A stretch of DNA of 64,000 nt. Source: Pseudo-nitzschia pungens (Eukaryota; Bacillariophyta; Bacillariophyceae; Bacillariales; Bacillariaceae). The stretch covers positions 5,014,501-5,078,500 of the forward strand of contig CM074760.1 of assembly GCA_037355855.1 (NCBI GenBank). The letters are read 5' to 3'. The notes under the pieces were generated by a model. It had not been told where the DNA came from. It worked only from the letters and a program-made list of their open reading frames with translations, and searched no databases. A program made the position numbers and the translations under genes. Of this stretch, positions 1 through 9,877 are shown piece by piece. Position 1 is the first letter of the stretch, and every line of letters starts with the position of its first letter.

Positions 1-1
1 C

Positions 2-724
2 GCCGAAGATGCAAAAGACATCATGCATGCTTATCTCCAAAGCTCCGGATCATGCAAGAAGCCAAGCAACGTATCATGCAAAGACCATGCAGACCGAATG
101 AAACAGCTCTTCAAATACACTGCAAAACTACAAGGCTTTGCAGCGGATCTAAACCACTTACAACAGATGACAGTCTTGCTCCACAGCTTCCCAAATGAAT
201 GGATTGAAGACTACTGCAGAATCCATAGTGGAATCAGACATTACGCCACCGTGCAATTTATAGTGGACCATATGAGCTCCCTTGATCGATTGAGCAAAAG
301 AAACTCCAATCCATACGATTTCGATATCAACAGCGTCAGCAATTCTGAAAGCAACAACGCAGATAACGATTCGGACGCTGAAAGCAACAACAGCTCTAAT
401 TCAGACAGTAACAGCGACTCTGACTCTGAAGAAGAAGAAGACGAGAGCAACACTAATTCCAGCAAGCGCAAGTACAATAACCCTTGCAGAATTGCAGGAC
501 ACGACCATGATTGGTCTGAATGTCCAAGAAATAAATATTCCAAAAGAAGTAAGAGCAATAGCAGCAACAACAGTACTGCTTCGGCTCCTAGCAATGAAAC
601 TGGAAGCACTGCTTCCAATGAATCCTTCCAAGCTTACATCAGACAAGCAATGCAATCCTATTGCATGGAGAACGGAGGACGCATCGAAAGAAACTTCGAT
701 GGCAGTCCTACATGGCAACCATAG
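2..724 (+). CDS. Gag-like protein, 5'-truncated by the window edge
   Basis: The frame is open from base 2; the first ATG at 23 is internal, because the residues before it match the gag of element 2. The N-terminal half holds the conserved gag core (DIMHAYL, HADR, LLHSFP.EWIE, IHSGI, IVDHMS). Next comes a Ser/Asn/Asp/Glu-rich linker, then an unusual zinc-knuckle-like motif of pattern C-x4-H-x-H-x4-C in NPCRIAGHDHDWSECP. The C-terminus (GGRIERNFDGSPTWQP) also matches element 2. Gag would coat element RNA in cytoplasmic particles. The frame is intact to a TAG at 722-724. The pol start follows about 120 bases downstream, as in element 2. Confidence 0.75.
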   Translation, partial: AEDAKDIMHAYLQSSGSCKKPSNVSCKDHADRMKQLFKYTAKLQGFAADLNHLQQMTVLLHSFPNEWIEDYCRIHSGIRHYATVQFIVDHMSSLDRLSKRNSNPYDFDINSVSNSESNNADNDSDAESNNSSNSDSNSDSDSEEEEDESNTNSSKRKYNNPCRIAGHDHDWSECPRNKYSKRSKSNSSNNSTASAPSNETGSTASNESFQAYIRQAMQSYCMENGGRIERNFDGSPTWQP

Positions 725-847
725 CAGCCACTAAAACCAAACAACAAACAAAAGGATCACGAATCCAGGATCACGATATCCACCGCACCGTGCCTTCAGC
801 GCCACTGGCCCTGATTGCCAGTACAGCACTGCTGTCTGGGATGACGC

Positions 848-1350
848 ATGGAGGAGAACTCCCAGAAAGGAGGGAAGGAACCTACAGAGATGAGCCCTGT
901 TGCAAACAAAATGTTCGAACTAAATCAAAAGCGCTCAGTCCGATCCACAGTGACGGCAACAACAATCAACCAAATAAAAACAACAATAAAGATTCAATTA
1001 TGGCAAAAGAAAGAATCAAACAGCAATAAAAGATCTGGACGCAGATCGGTTCGGACGCGAACCAAATTGCAATGGGTACAGACGCTAACGCCTTGAATCA
1101 TGAATCAATCAATCGAATCGAATCGAATCATATATCGATATCGATATCGATAAGGGTACAGACGCAAAACAAATAAAGGGTACAACAGCAATAACAAGGC
1201 CAACCTTGTTCCGGAAAAATGAATAGTCCACAGGGAGCTCCAAAGATAAAAGAGCAATCCCACAAGAACCATATTCAAAACCCACAGAGGTGCTCTGGAG
1301 TTACAAAATCCAAAACTCCGGTAGACTGCTGCAAACACACCCAAATAAAG
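848..1350 (+). pseudogene. Decayed start of pol, element 1
   Basis: An ATG at 848 opens with MEENSQKGG, matching the MEEISQIKRG start of pol in element 2, and it sits at the same distance after gag. The frame runs to about 1096 and is then broken. In another frame, around 1285-1345, residues resembling the pre-protease region of element 2 (GALE..., TAANTPK) can still be seen between stop codons. No protease or reverse transcriptase motif survives, so this copy cannot make a functional pol. Confidence 0.5.
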
Positions 1351-1878
1351 ACCGGCAAAGTATACGGCAAATCGCAACTGAATTTAACATCCATTCAACT
1401 GCTAACAATGCGTCCCTTCTCTGCTTTAACAAATCGCAGATACGGCAAGCAACATCCAACGCTCTGGCTTTTCACCTACCTAAACTCCGATCTCGACATC
1501 AGGAGGTGTTTTTATGCCTACCAAGAGCAATAAGAGCAATCGCTTTCACATCAATCAATCAACATTCAAATCAGCTCCACTACCTCGAGAGGTACATCAC
1601 AGTTGGGGGAGGAAAAGAATTTTCTTCGACTCTTTTTCTATTTTTAGCATGTCATTATGAACCTTCTCATGAACAAGAAACAAATCTTTGATCCCTTCAG
1701 TGTCAAAGAACCTTCTTCAATCCCACTTCGATCTACATTACAATACTTTCCTTCAAATGGCATATATCTTCTTCAACCGGTTCTCCGAACAAGCATATCT
1801 CTTTTTCATCGATACTACCCAGCTCCGAACCTGTTGTATTGAACCACATACGAACTTCACCTAATCATTGGGGAACTA
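1351..1878 (+). other. Unrecognised decayed interior of element 1
   Basis: No intact gene is visible here. The short open frames do not match retroelement motifs. A purine-rich GGGGAA just before 1879 may be the polypurine tract that precedes the 3' LTR. Confidence 0.4.
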
Positions 1879-2249
1879 TGTAACATGCTGGCGTAGCCTT
1901 ACTACGAAAGGCTTCTAAATGATTATTGAATCCCGCATGTACTCCAATATATATGATATTCATGTACATATAACAAACATGTACTGAATATTCAACGTAC
2001 AAGGGAACACATACAATTCGATACTGATTGGATACTCAAATATCAAGATAAACAAAGATTCCCGTGACTCGCTGATTATTGATATTATGCCCGACGAACA
2101 TTATTATTGTTCGATCGCTCATTCATCCCATACTCAAGAAATCATTCCCATCTCGTAAAGTATTCAACCATTCACAATTTTATAATTATTCTTTATTAAA
2201 ATACCTCTATCGCGTACCACTCCATCTAATTCTACCCTAGAGTGTTACA
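1879..2249 (+). repeat. 3' LTR of element 1
   Basis: This is a segment of about 371 bp starting TGTAACATG and ending TGTTACA. Read alongside the reverse complement of 5564-5864, it aligns at both ends (TG..., GGCGTAG, GAATCCC.-ATG near the start; GTAAAGTATT...ATTCACAATTT and the ATTCTAC.CTAGA block near the end). This LTR pairing defines the boundary of element 1 and shows that its right flank is pol of element 2. Confidence 0.65.
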
Positions 2250-4281
2250 GTTGCAGGTCCAAGGCATCAGTGTACAGTTCAAAGGGCTTGTTAAGGTCTG
2301 GATAGGTGTTCAGCGCATCCGCTGCCACCATTGCTTTCATCTCTTGAACGGCTTTGTCTTGGGCAGGTCCCCAAGTGAAAGCTGAGGGAGCCTTCCTTTG
2401 CTTGCCTTTGATGGCAGCTGCTTGATGAGTCTTTTGCTTGGGGGTTCCAGTGATATCAAAGAGAGGAGCTAGGACATGAGAGCGTCGGGGCCACATGTCC
2501 TTGTAGTATCCTACTGCGCCGAGGAAGGACTTGACTTGAGTCACAGTTCGTGGTCGATCCATATGTAGAATCGCTTCGATCTTCTTTCTCCAGGGCTTAA
2601 CAGCTGTGGGTGTCATCCAATATCCAAGGAAGTCGGTCTCTTGTACAGCCCAATCAAACTTGAGTGGGTTGCACTTGAGTCCATTTTGGTTGAGCCGGTC
2701 TAGTATCTTGTCAATGGTCTTCATGTGGAGGTCAAAGGATCCGTCAGTCCATATACCAATATCATCAATATAAACAGTGCAGTCGGTGTCTTGTAGGATA
2801 TCTTTCATTAGTTGCTGGGCAACATCTGGAGAGACTTTGACACCCATTGGTAGACGTTGGTATTCATAACAACCATATGGCGTCACTATGGTACAGAGCT
2901 TCTTGCTTGCATCGTCCAGTTCAAAGCAGTAGTATTGCATGGACAAGTCAATTTTGGTGAAGTGAGTGTACTTGCCTCGCTTGTTCATGATATCCTGTAT
3001 CCTAGGGATTGGATAAGGACGTCTTTCGAGTAGTTCGTTGAGCTCCCTGAAGTCTGATACCCATCTAACTCTGTTGTCCTTTTTTGGAACAATAAAGGTA
3101 GGGAACGCCCATTCGGCTGGTCCGTTGCATCTCTTGAGTACTCCATCATTACAAAGATTCTGGAGCTCCCTTTTGAATAGGTCTTCTCTTTTGTATGCAA
3201 CTGGATAAGGCTTTTTGTGTATAGGCTTGGATCTGGGCTTCAGTCTTAGAGAGATCTTCTTGTGTGGATACTTCCCTAATTCTCCATTGAAGACGTTAGG
3301 GTACTTGCTTAGTATTGCTTTGAACTGCTGCTGCTCTGTTGTGGACATGTGGGACTGTTGCTTTGCGACTGTCGATGGATCTGTTTCTTGGTAGGCTCTG
3401 TCTAGGATCACCTTGGACTTGTATGGATTTGCGAAGGAGAGATCATCAGCAAAGAGTTCAGCATCTTCTAGTTCTTCCATGAGCATGGTGTGGTTGTCAT
3501 GGTATAGGGAGGTGTCCTTCATAGGAATGGTTCTGTCCATCCACTGCACTGCTCCTTCTTTGAATAGGAGATTAATCTTTGCTAGGTGGAGGAAGTCTCT
3601 CCCTAGTATCAGATCGTATTTGCAGGTCGGTGAATGGAAGAGCCTTGCTTCTTGTTGGTCGATGGTATAGTTGCCAAACTCTTGTAATTTGATGTTCTTC
3701 ATGATGATATATTCTGTAGTATCGAAGCTTCCGTTTGCCGTTGTTGTTAAGACTTGATGCTTGCTTCGGAGTGGCATTGTGCCAAATGGTAGGGCTCGCT
3801 TGTTAATTAGAGTTCCGGAAGATCCACTATCGAGTAGTGCGAGTAGTGGTCTTGATTTCGTTGGTATGCCTTGTATGTACTGTACTGTAGTTAAAAGAAT
3901 AGGAGCCACGTTGCTCTTATTCGATGCCTGTTCTGCTGTATTTTTGGTTGTATTTCCAGCAGTCGACAGCAGCTTTAAATAATTTTGCTCCAGCGCACCT
4001 CCTTTGGTGTAGTCTTTGGAGTTTTGGGTATTGCAATAGAGATTTTTTGCTGTACCTGTGGACCAATTTCTTGCCAGGGACAAGAGTGGTCTATTTATTG
4101 CTGCTGTACTATCTGTCGCGTCGTTTGTACCCTTGGATCGATTCGGTTGTCTTCGATTCGTATCCATGTTGTTCGGATTAGGATCCATGTTCGTAACGAA
4201 TTGTTTGTGTTGCTGAGCTTTCAACAGGAATACTCCATCCTGTAGGTTCCTTCCCCTCTTTATCTGGGAGATCTCCTCCAT
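2245..4281 (-). pseudogene. Pol polyprotein (protease, reverse transcriptase), truncated by insertion
   Basis: The ATG at 4281 follows an upstream in-frame TGA at 4287, so pol is a separate frame from gag. An aspartic protease motif (LLALLDSGSSGT) lies about residues 145-160. A Ty3/gypsy reverse transcriptase follows, with FTKIDL, the LPMGVKVSPDV region and the active-site YIDDIG near residues 505-515. The connection to RNase H begins with FELYTDA. The last few codons and the stop come from the element 1 LTR, so the frame ends artificially. Integrase is absent. The reverse transcriptase frame has no stops, so the disruption may be fairly recent. Confidence 0.85.
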
Positions 4282-4399
4282 GCGTCATCCCAGACAGCAG
4301 GGCTGTGCTGGCATCCAGTTCCTGGGGAGCCGGAGGCAAGGTGATTGCTGGTTTTGGTGAAGCCCGGGGCTTCTTGTTAGGCCTGGGGCCTTTGGAGAA

Positions 4400-5455
4400 T
4401 CAGGGGAGCCACACAAGTTCCCCATCGATGCTCCTTTCTGTTCGACCACCATGGTTGGCATGGTATTCTTCAATCGCTGCTTCCCGAGCTGCGTTGATAT
4501 GGGCTTGGAAGGTCTCGTTGCTTCCGGGGATCATGAGAGCTGTATGAGCGTGGAATGACTCCGTTGGTTGGTTGTTTCCGGAGGTCTTGTTGTAGTTCTT
4601 GGAGAACCGGTTCTTTGGACACTCGGACCAATCATGGTTGTGACCCGGGATCCTACAAGGGTTGGATTTCTTCTTGTTGTTGTTTCCCTTGTGGGTATGC
4701 GAGTTGCGCTTGCGAGAGTTGTTGTGGTTATTGCTGTTGGAATTGTTCGAGCGCTTCTGTTGTTTGTTGTTATTCTTGTTGCTCTTCTTGTTGGCTTGGC
4801 GCTCGTGGCAGCTCATGTGATCCACAATGTGTTGGACTGTGGTATCTTCTTGAATCCCACTGTGGATAATGCCATAGCTCTCAATCCAAGCAGAGGGGAA
4901 CGAGTGTAGTAGAATAGTAAGTTTTTCCACTCTGGAGAGAGGAGCGCTGCTTCCGTCTAGCTTCTGGGTGTATTTCATGAGGATAAGGATCCTGTCAGCA
5001 TGTTCCTTGCATGTAACTGATGGAGTCTTTCTACATTCGGCGCTACGGAGATACGTGTGCATGATGTCTCTAGCGTCCCTGGCATTGCAGTAGAGCTTGG
5101 TGAAGTCAAGGAACGCTTGGTCGTATCCTCCAATCTCTTCTTGTGAGTATTGGTATTCTTCTGGGTCCAATGGATCCTTTATCATGTCATTCCACTTACT
5201 CTGTGCATCGGTGGTGAGGCACCGACTGAAGTGGGTGAGATAGATGTCCATTGGGAGTCTTAGGAGCTTGGCTGCGTTCCGGAAGGATTCTTCTACAAAG
5301 AGTAGTTCTTCTAGCCCTCCGGTCTCTGTGAACAGGGGGACTTTCATGCTGTCGGTCCGGTCCTCATCGACATTGTACAGGGTGAAGAGCTTGGGCTTGG
5401 TTCGGTCGAACGAGATCTTGTATGCAATCGGAGGGTCTCTGTAGATACCGGCCAT
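4400..5455 (-). CDS. Gag-like protein of element 2
   Basis: This is an intact 351-residue frame with ATG at 5455. The first ~190 residues form the capsid-like region. Residues from about DIMHTYLRS onward align with the plus-strand gag at 2-724, including LLHSFPSAWIE, IHSGI and IVDHMS. A Lys/Asn/Ser-rich basic stretch follows, then the C-x4-H-x-H-x4-C motif in NPCRIPGHNHDWSECP, which replaces the usual CCHC knuckle. The C-terminus ends GGRTERSIDGELVWLP. The pol frame begins about 120 bases downstream. Confidence 0.8.
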   Translation of the reverse strand: MAGIYRDPPIAYKISFDRTKPKLFTLYNVDEDRTDSMKVPLFTETGGLEELLFVEESFRNAAKLLRLPMDIYLTHFSRCLTTDAQSKWNDMIKDPLDPEEYQYSQEEIGGYDQAFLDFTKLYCNARDARDIMHTYLRSAECRKTPSVTCKEHADRILILMKYTQKLDGSSAPLSRVEKLTILLHSFPSAWIESYGIIHSGIQEDTTVQHIVDHMSCHERQANKKSNKNNNKQQKRSNNSNSNNHNNSRKRNSHTHKGNNNKKKSNPCRIPGHNHDWSECPKNRFSKNYNKTSGNNQPTESFHAHTALMIPGSNETFQAHINAAREAAIEEYHANHGGRTERSIDGELVWLP

Positions 5456-5563
5456 GGTGCTTGTTGGAGGTACAAGGTACTTGTCTTGTTGAGGATAAGG
5501 GGGGTTTTGAATTCAGTACTGAGTTCTACTGTTTCTACTGTAAAGCACAAACAGTAATTACTG

Positions 5564-5864
5564 TGTTACGGTCTAGAGTAGAATTTTCGGAGTAGTATGA
5601 AATTGTGAATGTTTAGATACTTTACGGAATATTGTTACGCGAATTGAAAATGTAAACATAAAAATTGAGGTCGCGAGCATAGCCACATTTTGGCATGCTC
5701 TTGCCATAAATGTTGATTCATTGTCGGTTCTCACGATTAGGCATATATCACCTTCTGGGACTCAACCGAAACGTATTCATGATTGGATATATAATATTCG
5801 ATTCCCATATGGGATTCGTTTAATTATTCATTCGTGACTGCTAGCTACGCTAGCCCGTCACACA
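5564..5864 (-). repeat. 5' LTR of element 2
   Basis: In element orientation the segment begins near 5864 with TGTGTGACGGG and ends near 5564-5566 with TAACACA. It matches the element 1 LTR at both ends. Its start is fused directly to the interrupted copia-like coding frame. The exact base is uncertain by a few positions because of a TGTGTG repeat at the start and a CACA at the end. Confidence 0.65.
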
Positions 5865-6502
5865 GGCATGACCAAATCCAGTCTTCCAAGTTCACACAAC
5901 CATCTCAAGACGCCAATCAGTCCTTTGTAGTAGTTCTGCTTGCTTGGATCCAGTTCGGCGGTTACATCAACTTCAGGTCGATAATCGGATGTCAACGGGG
6001 TTGAGACCTTGTTCGGAAGGTACTTGTAACCATATTGCTCGGTGCCAAGCTCCTTTTCCACCGCGTCGATGGCTTTCTTGGCATATTTCTCGGGGGACAT
6101 GGCCCATTTGGGGATTGGGTCAGCAGCCATCCGGGCTGCATTCTTGTTGCGCATTGTTCTCAGTTCCTCAGCAACAGCAATCGGGACCATCTCAGATCGA
6201 GGTTGGATGTCGAGGTTTGGTTCTTGCTGGATCCTGGAGACTCCAAATACAGTAGGAGCAACAGGGGGGACTCCAGGCGCTCCGGCAGGGGGCAGCGCTC
6301 CAACAACGGCGGCGCCAGCGACTCCAGGGACAGCGCCGCCTCCAGGGACAGGGACAGCTCCAGGCGGGGGAGCACCGGCTCCAGCGGCGACTCCAGGTGG
6401 GGGAGCGTCGCCTCCAGAGACAGCGCCGCCTCCAGGGGCAGTTCCAGCAGCGCCGTCTCCGGCGGCGGCTGCAGCGGCTTGTCTTCTAGTTTGCTTGGCC
6501 AT
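5865..6502 (-). pseudogene. Ty1/copia-like element fragment with internal deletion, cut by element 2
   Basis: An ATG at 6502 starts MAKQTRRQ followed by Ala- and Gly/Pro-rich sequence, as in the N-terminus of some copia gag proteins. The same frame then reads WAMSPEKYAKKAI, TPLTSDYRPEVDV, ELDPSKQNYYKGL and IGVLRWLCELGRLDL. That segment is the hallmark copia pol region between reverse transcriptase and RNase H. The normal ~1000 residues between gag and this region are missing, so an internal in-frame deletion is inferred. The frame breaks at 5864, where the LTR of element 2 begins. The 5' LTR probably lies within 6520-6870 but its ends are not clear. Confidence 0.6.
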
Positions 6503-6729
6503 GGTTAACTTGACTTGGTGCTCTGAGTAACTAACTTGCTCCAGTTTCTGAACCAAATTCTTTTGTGGTGGGGACTGTTTCCATCCAAGTTGTCGATCGA
6601 AGGTCTGTATTGATGACGACCAAAAGAAAAGGTATCGTGTCGACAATACCGTGTCGATGGTATCGTGTCGACAACCAAAAAGAAAAGAATTCTATTTGGT
6701 CTATCTGCTCTGGTCCAATCGATTCGATT

Positions 6730-6836
6730 TTTGAGATGTGACTGATCTCAGGGATCTAATTCCATTTTGAGATATGACTGATCTCAAGGTTCCAATTCCA
6801 TTTGAGATATGACTGATCTCAGGGTTCTGATTCCGA
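6730..6836. repeat. Three tandem copies of a 35-36 bp unit with a hairpin
   Basis: Three copies of a unit reading TTTGAGATATGACTGATCTC (first 20 bases) occur with period 36 and 35. Each holds the short inverted repeat TGAGAT / ATCTCA around a 7-base loop. The array lies upstream of the copia-like gag start and may belong to its LTR, where such repeats can act as enhancers. That role is inference. Confidence 0.6.
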
Positions 6837-8716
6837 CCGGAACAAGGAATCACTGTTGTCGGTATCTTTCTTTTTTTTTGAGTTCCCTTGGCTAAAAATC
6901 GAAATCGATGGCATGGCAGGTTGAGGTTGTCTGCGCCTCATGAGGTTGTCTGTGCCTCATACCGTTGGATGGTCCTGACGTCATGTCCTTGGTCTGCTGG
7001 ATATGACTGTTCTCACTGGGAAGTTACGTGGCGTTCTGTTTTCCACGAAAGTTCTATTCTTTTCCCAGTGTGGTTCCATCCGTGGCAAACAAGCGTCCCC
7101 TTGAATCCTGTAAAATAACAGGGAATCATGGACGTTGCTTTCTCCACGTCCGTCTTGCTCCTTCCCCACCGGACCGAGCCTCCATGGTGCCACCATGACG
7201 CTCAGCTACTGGCTGTACCAATAGACCCCAGAGGTGGATGTGTGGGTTCCGGTCTTTTGCGCGTGTCTGCTGGGGAAGGGCTCCCCATTAACATCAGGGA
7301 TCTCACGATGTCAGCCGCTGGTCCAGTTTCAGCTGAGGTTTTACATCCAAGTGTAGGCATGGATGCCAGTGGTGATCAGCCAGCTGGGTTTGATCACGCG
7401 CTCTAGCCGGCGTCCCGGTTCGTAGTGGGTCGAGCGGTGGGTCTGATAAACTGCGTTGATATTCGCTCGTCAGCGATCTTCGGGGAACTTAATCGTAGAA
7501 CTTAATCGACTTGTACTGCGAACTGAAAAAAGTAGGGGAAAGCCTTAACAATAACAACACGTATATCCCTGGCAAAGGGTGAGTCTACAGTGGACTGTTC
7601 AAGGTCTATTGCATACACTTAGGCAATACAAGGCACTTCCCTAGAGGTACATCGGAATCGGTCGTAAGGGAGGGCATGATAGGTGTGTTTATTTTAGAGC
7701 ATAAAGAAAAGAGTGAATATATAGCGTCGGAGCTGAGCTGCGCTCAGGTCTGTATCGTATCGTGACATCGATCTGCTAACTCGTATAATAACAGAGCTCC
7801 GTAGCTCTGGTACTGAATTCTACGGAGTAGCGTATCGGAGTATCGCTTAATTAGATCGAATCGTGCGCTAGCTCACTTGCGCTAGCGCGTTGGGTCACTG
7901 TTTGGGCCGGGTATCCAGTCATGGTATATATTATACACCAATGACCCGACCCCTGGCGGTAGCATAGTATCTTAGCATGGTATCATGGTAGGTTAGCATC
8001 TTTCAGTATCTCGTAGCATTAGCAACCCTAACCCTGTAGCATTTAGCTACACCATAACAGGTGCTTTACTCGGGGTACGTACGATTGGTACAAATCGTAC
8101 GCGGTGACCCTAGTAAATTCTGCTAGCATCCATACTAAGCAGGATAGGTCTGTTGCTAAGCCTGTTGCTAAGCCTGTTGCTAAGCCTGTTGCTAAGGCTG
8201 TATGCTACCAATTAGCACACAGCTTAGCACTCAGCTCAGCACCTGTTAGTCAGCTACTGGAGGCTGCTGCCTGTAGCCCCAGTACATCTCCTACACAGGA
8301 GCCTTAGCACAGATCATAGCACCCACCTTGAATATCTTTATTACCTGTCCACAGAAACCAGACGGTTTTAGTTACTACTTCGTAAGATGTACTACGTACT
8401 TAGTAGTAAGCCCTTACTGAATGGCATTATTTCTGTACCGGTACGTATCATTTTTTTTTCATAATTTCAGTTGTTTGGCATCAGCACTCGGTCCCAGCAC
8501 CCCGGCTGATTGTTGATATTCGGCAATGGCCAGTTGATGAGCAAGAGAAAACTCCAACCTGTTACTTGTACCTGGTATCCATTCTTGACAAGCCAAATAC
8601 AGTCCAGTGGTTCAGCCGTAAGATAGGCATTTCCAATACGGCAACGACGGCGGGAAATTGTTGCGTATTCATACTCAATTCATCGTTTTATTGGCCCTTT
8701 ATTGTTAACGGACTCA
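6837..8716. other. Gene-free stretch, probably old transposon sequence
   Basis: No convincing coding region is visible on either strand. The sequence has many small inverted repeats, for example GAGCTGAGCTGCGCTC near 7730, CAGAGCTCCGTAGCTCTG near 7792, and GCGCTAGCTCACTTGCGCTAGCG near 7866. It also has frequent GCTAGC and TAGCAT words. This style differs from the gene-bearing part of the window and suggests decayed mobile DNA. The promoter of the following gene should lie near its right end. Confidence 0.4.
8149..8196. repeat. 12-bp tandem repeat, four copies
   Basis: The unit CCTGTTGCTAAG is repeated four times with one mismatch in the first copy. It could encode a Pro-Val-Ala-Lys repeat, but the surrounding frame has no ATG, so coding is not supported. 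Confidence 0.75.
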
Positions 8717-9826
8717 ATGATGATTACGACACGAAAGCTCGGAGGCTTCATTATTCCACAAAGGACGATGACACAAATGATTTATTCAGCCTTCAATGGC
8801 ATGGTTTCGTTGTTCAGTGAGAAAACTCGTAGTGGATTCATCGATGCGCTCGAGAAAGGCATCATTCAGGAGGAAGTTCTGTCTCAAGCAACTGCCGGTC
8901 CGATGGTGATGCTTTCCTTATTTCACGAACTACAAAATCCGCTCTTCAAGAAAAATAACTTTGATCCGAATCAATTCCTGGAGGGAGTCGTCCCGGCTTT
9001 GGAAAATTTCCACAACGTAAGCGCGGCTTTGGAAAACGAACTCCACGACGTAATCAAAAAATCACCGGAAAAGAGTGCGGACGAAGGGTCGAAAGAAACC
9101 AGTGATTCTGTCGATGATTCGTTGATCGAGCTGGGAGCCATCACGATGGAAGAAAAAGAGTCTATTCTTACTGCACTTCGATTCACGAGCGAAGATGATT
9201 ACTCAGAGACGACGAAAAGACGAAAGGATGCCGAAGCAATTCTCGACTACGAATGGATGAACGAAGCCAGAGAATACCCCGATTCACTCGCTGGTCAGTT
9301 GTCACGAATGGTGACAAAGGATCTCTTCCAGATCAACCAGCTTAGCTCAAAGACTGCATTTTTGTTGCAAAATCAAACGAGAAATATATTGTTTCGAGAG
9401 GGAAGTTGTCGAGTTCACAACGTTGCTTTGTTGAGTGCCAGAGCATGTCTATTTAAAGAGAAAGAAACGCCTCCCTCAGAGGTCGAAAGTGATGACAAAG
9501 CAGCAAAGGAATTTGAAGCAATTGACTACGACTTTGATGATGATTATCCTGAGTCAGGAACTGCAGTTGGGGCTCAACTGGAAATCTTGTACGACGTGAC
9601 ACAGGAATTTGCTGTCGGGGAATCAAAATCTGTGAATGCGAACGGAACAGAAGAAAATTCATCTTCTAATCCATCTGGAAAGGAGGAATTCACACAGACA
9701 ACAATCGTTAGTGTAGCTACGTTCGAGGGGTGGCTTCATGGGGGACCCGATGATGGTGAGCTACGCTGGAAGATGGCAGCATACAGGCCTCCTTACGAGT
9801 TTCCAGGAATAGACCATGCTTATTGA
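8717..9826 (+). CDS. Possible Tim44-like domain protein, mitochondrial candidate
   Basis: This is a single-exon frame of about 369 residues starting at the ATG at 8717. The N-terminus (MMITTRKLGGF...) is basic and hydroxylated, like a mitochondrial presequence. The middle is helical and acidic. The C-terminal third has alternating strand-like segments (VHNVALLSARACLF, GAQLEILYDV) and ends with VATFEGWLHGGPDDGELRWKM. This recalls the end of Tim44/MBA1/MRPL45-type domains, where a WTFER-like segment precedes a final strand. The assignment rests on pattern resemblance only and could be wrong. The gene converges with the frataxin-like gene, 51 bases apart, and that gene is also a likely mitochondrial protein. 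Confidence 0.45.
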   Translation: MMITTRKLGGFIIPQRTMTQMIYSAFNGMVSLFSEKTRSGFIDALEKGIIQEEVLSQATAGPMVMLSLFHELQNPLFKKNNFDPNQFLEGVVPALENFHNVSAALENELHDVIKKSPEKSADEGSKETSDSVDDSLIELGAITMEEKESILTALRFTSEDDYSETTKRRKDAEAILDYEWMNEAREYPDSLAGQLSRMVTKDLFQINQLSSKTAFLLQNQTRNILFREGSCRVHNVALLSARACLFKEKETPPSEVESDDKAAKEFEAIDYDFDDDYPESGTAVGAQLEILYDVTQEFAVGESKSVNANGTEENSSSNPSGKEEFTQTTIVSVATFEGWLHGGPDDGELRWKMAAYRPPYEFPGIDHAY

Positions 9827-9877
9827 TATTGATGCTAATGAATAGAAGAAAGATACACATCGAAAGAATTGTTTTTA

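Larger units (their letters stand above)
1..2249 (+). mobile_element. Ty3/gypsy-like LTR retrotransposon, 3' part (element 1)
   Basis: A plus-strand element enters from the left edge with gag already in progress. It continues into a decayed pol and ends with a 3' LTR at about 2249. Gag, the start of pol and the LTR can each be matched by eye to the minus-strand element at 2250-5864, so both belong to one family, but the two are clearly diverged. Most of pol (reverse transcriptase, RNase H, integrase) is missing between about 1350 and 1878. The LTR end falls inside the pol gene of element 2, so this copy appears to have inserted there. Its 5' LTR and target-site duplication lie outside the window. 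Confidence 0.75.
2250..5864 (-). mobile_element. Ty3/gypsy-like LTR retrotransposon (element 2), 3' end displaced
   Basis: Reading leftward from 5864, the order is 5' LTR, gag, then pol with protease and reverse transcriptase and the start of RNase H. The order and the YxDD-type reverse transcriptase place it in the Ty3/gypsy group. Pol stops at 2250, where the 3' LTR of element 1 begins, so the rest of RNase H, integrase and the 3' LTR should lie left of the window. On the right, the element's LTR abruptly ends the coding frame of a copia-like fragment, which suggests it inserted there. Confidence 0.8.

Noticed and set aside
7380..7900. Possible tRNA genes or LTR termini
   Set aside because: I searched by eye for B-box-like GGTTCGAATC and for TG...CA pairs, and found no cloverleaf or matching LTR pair.
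8104..8307. Small frame with Val-Ala-Lys-Pro repeats
   Set aside because: It has no ATG, only a GTG, and the repeat is explained by the 12-bp tandem DNA repeat.
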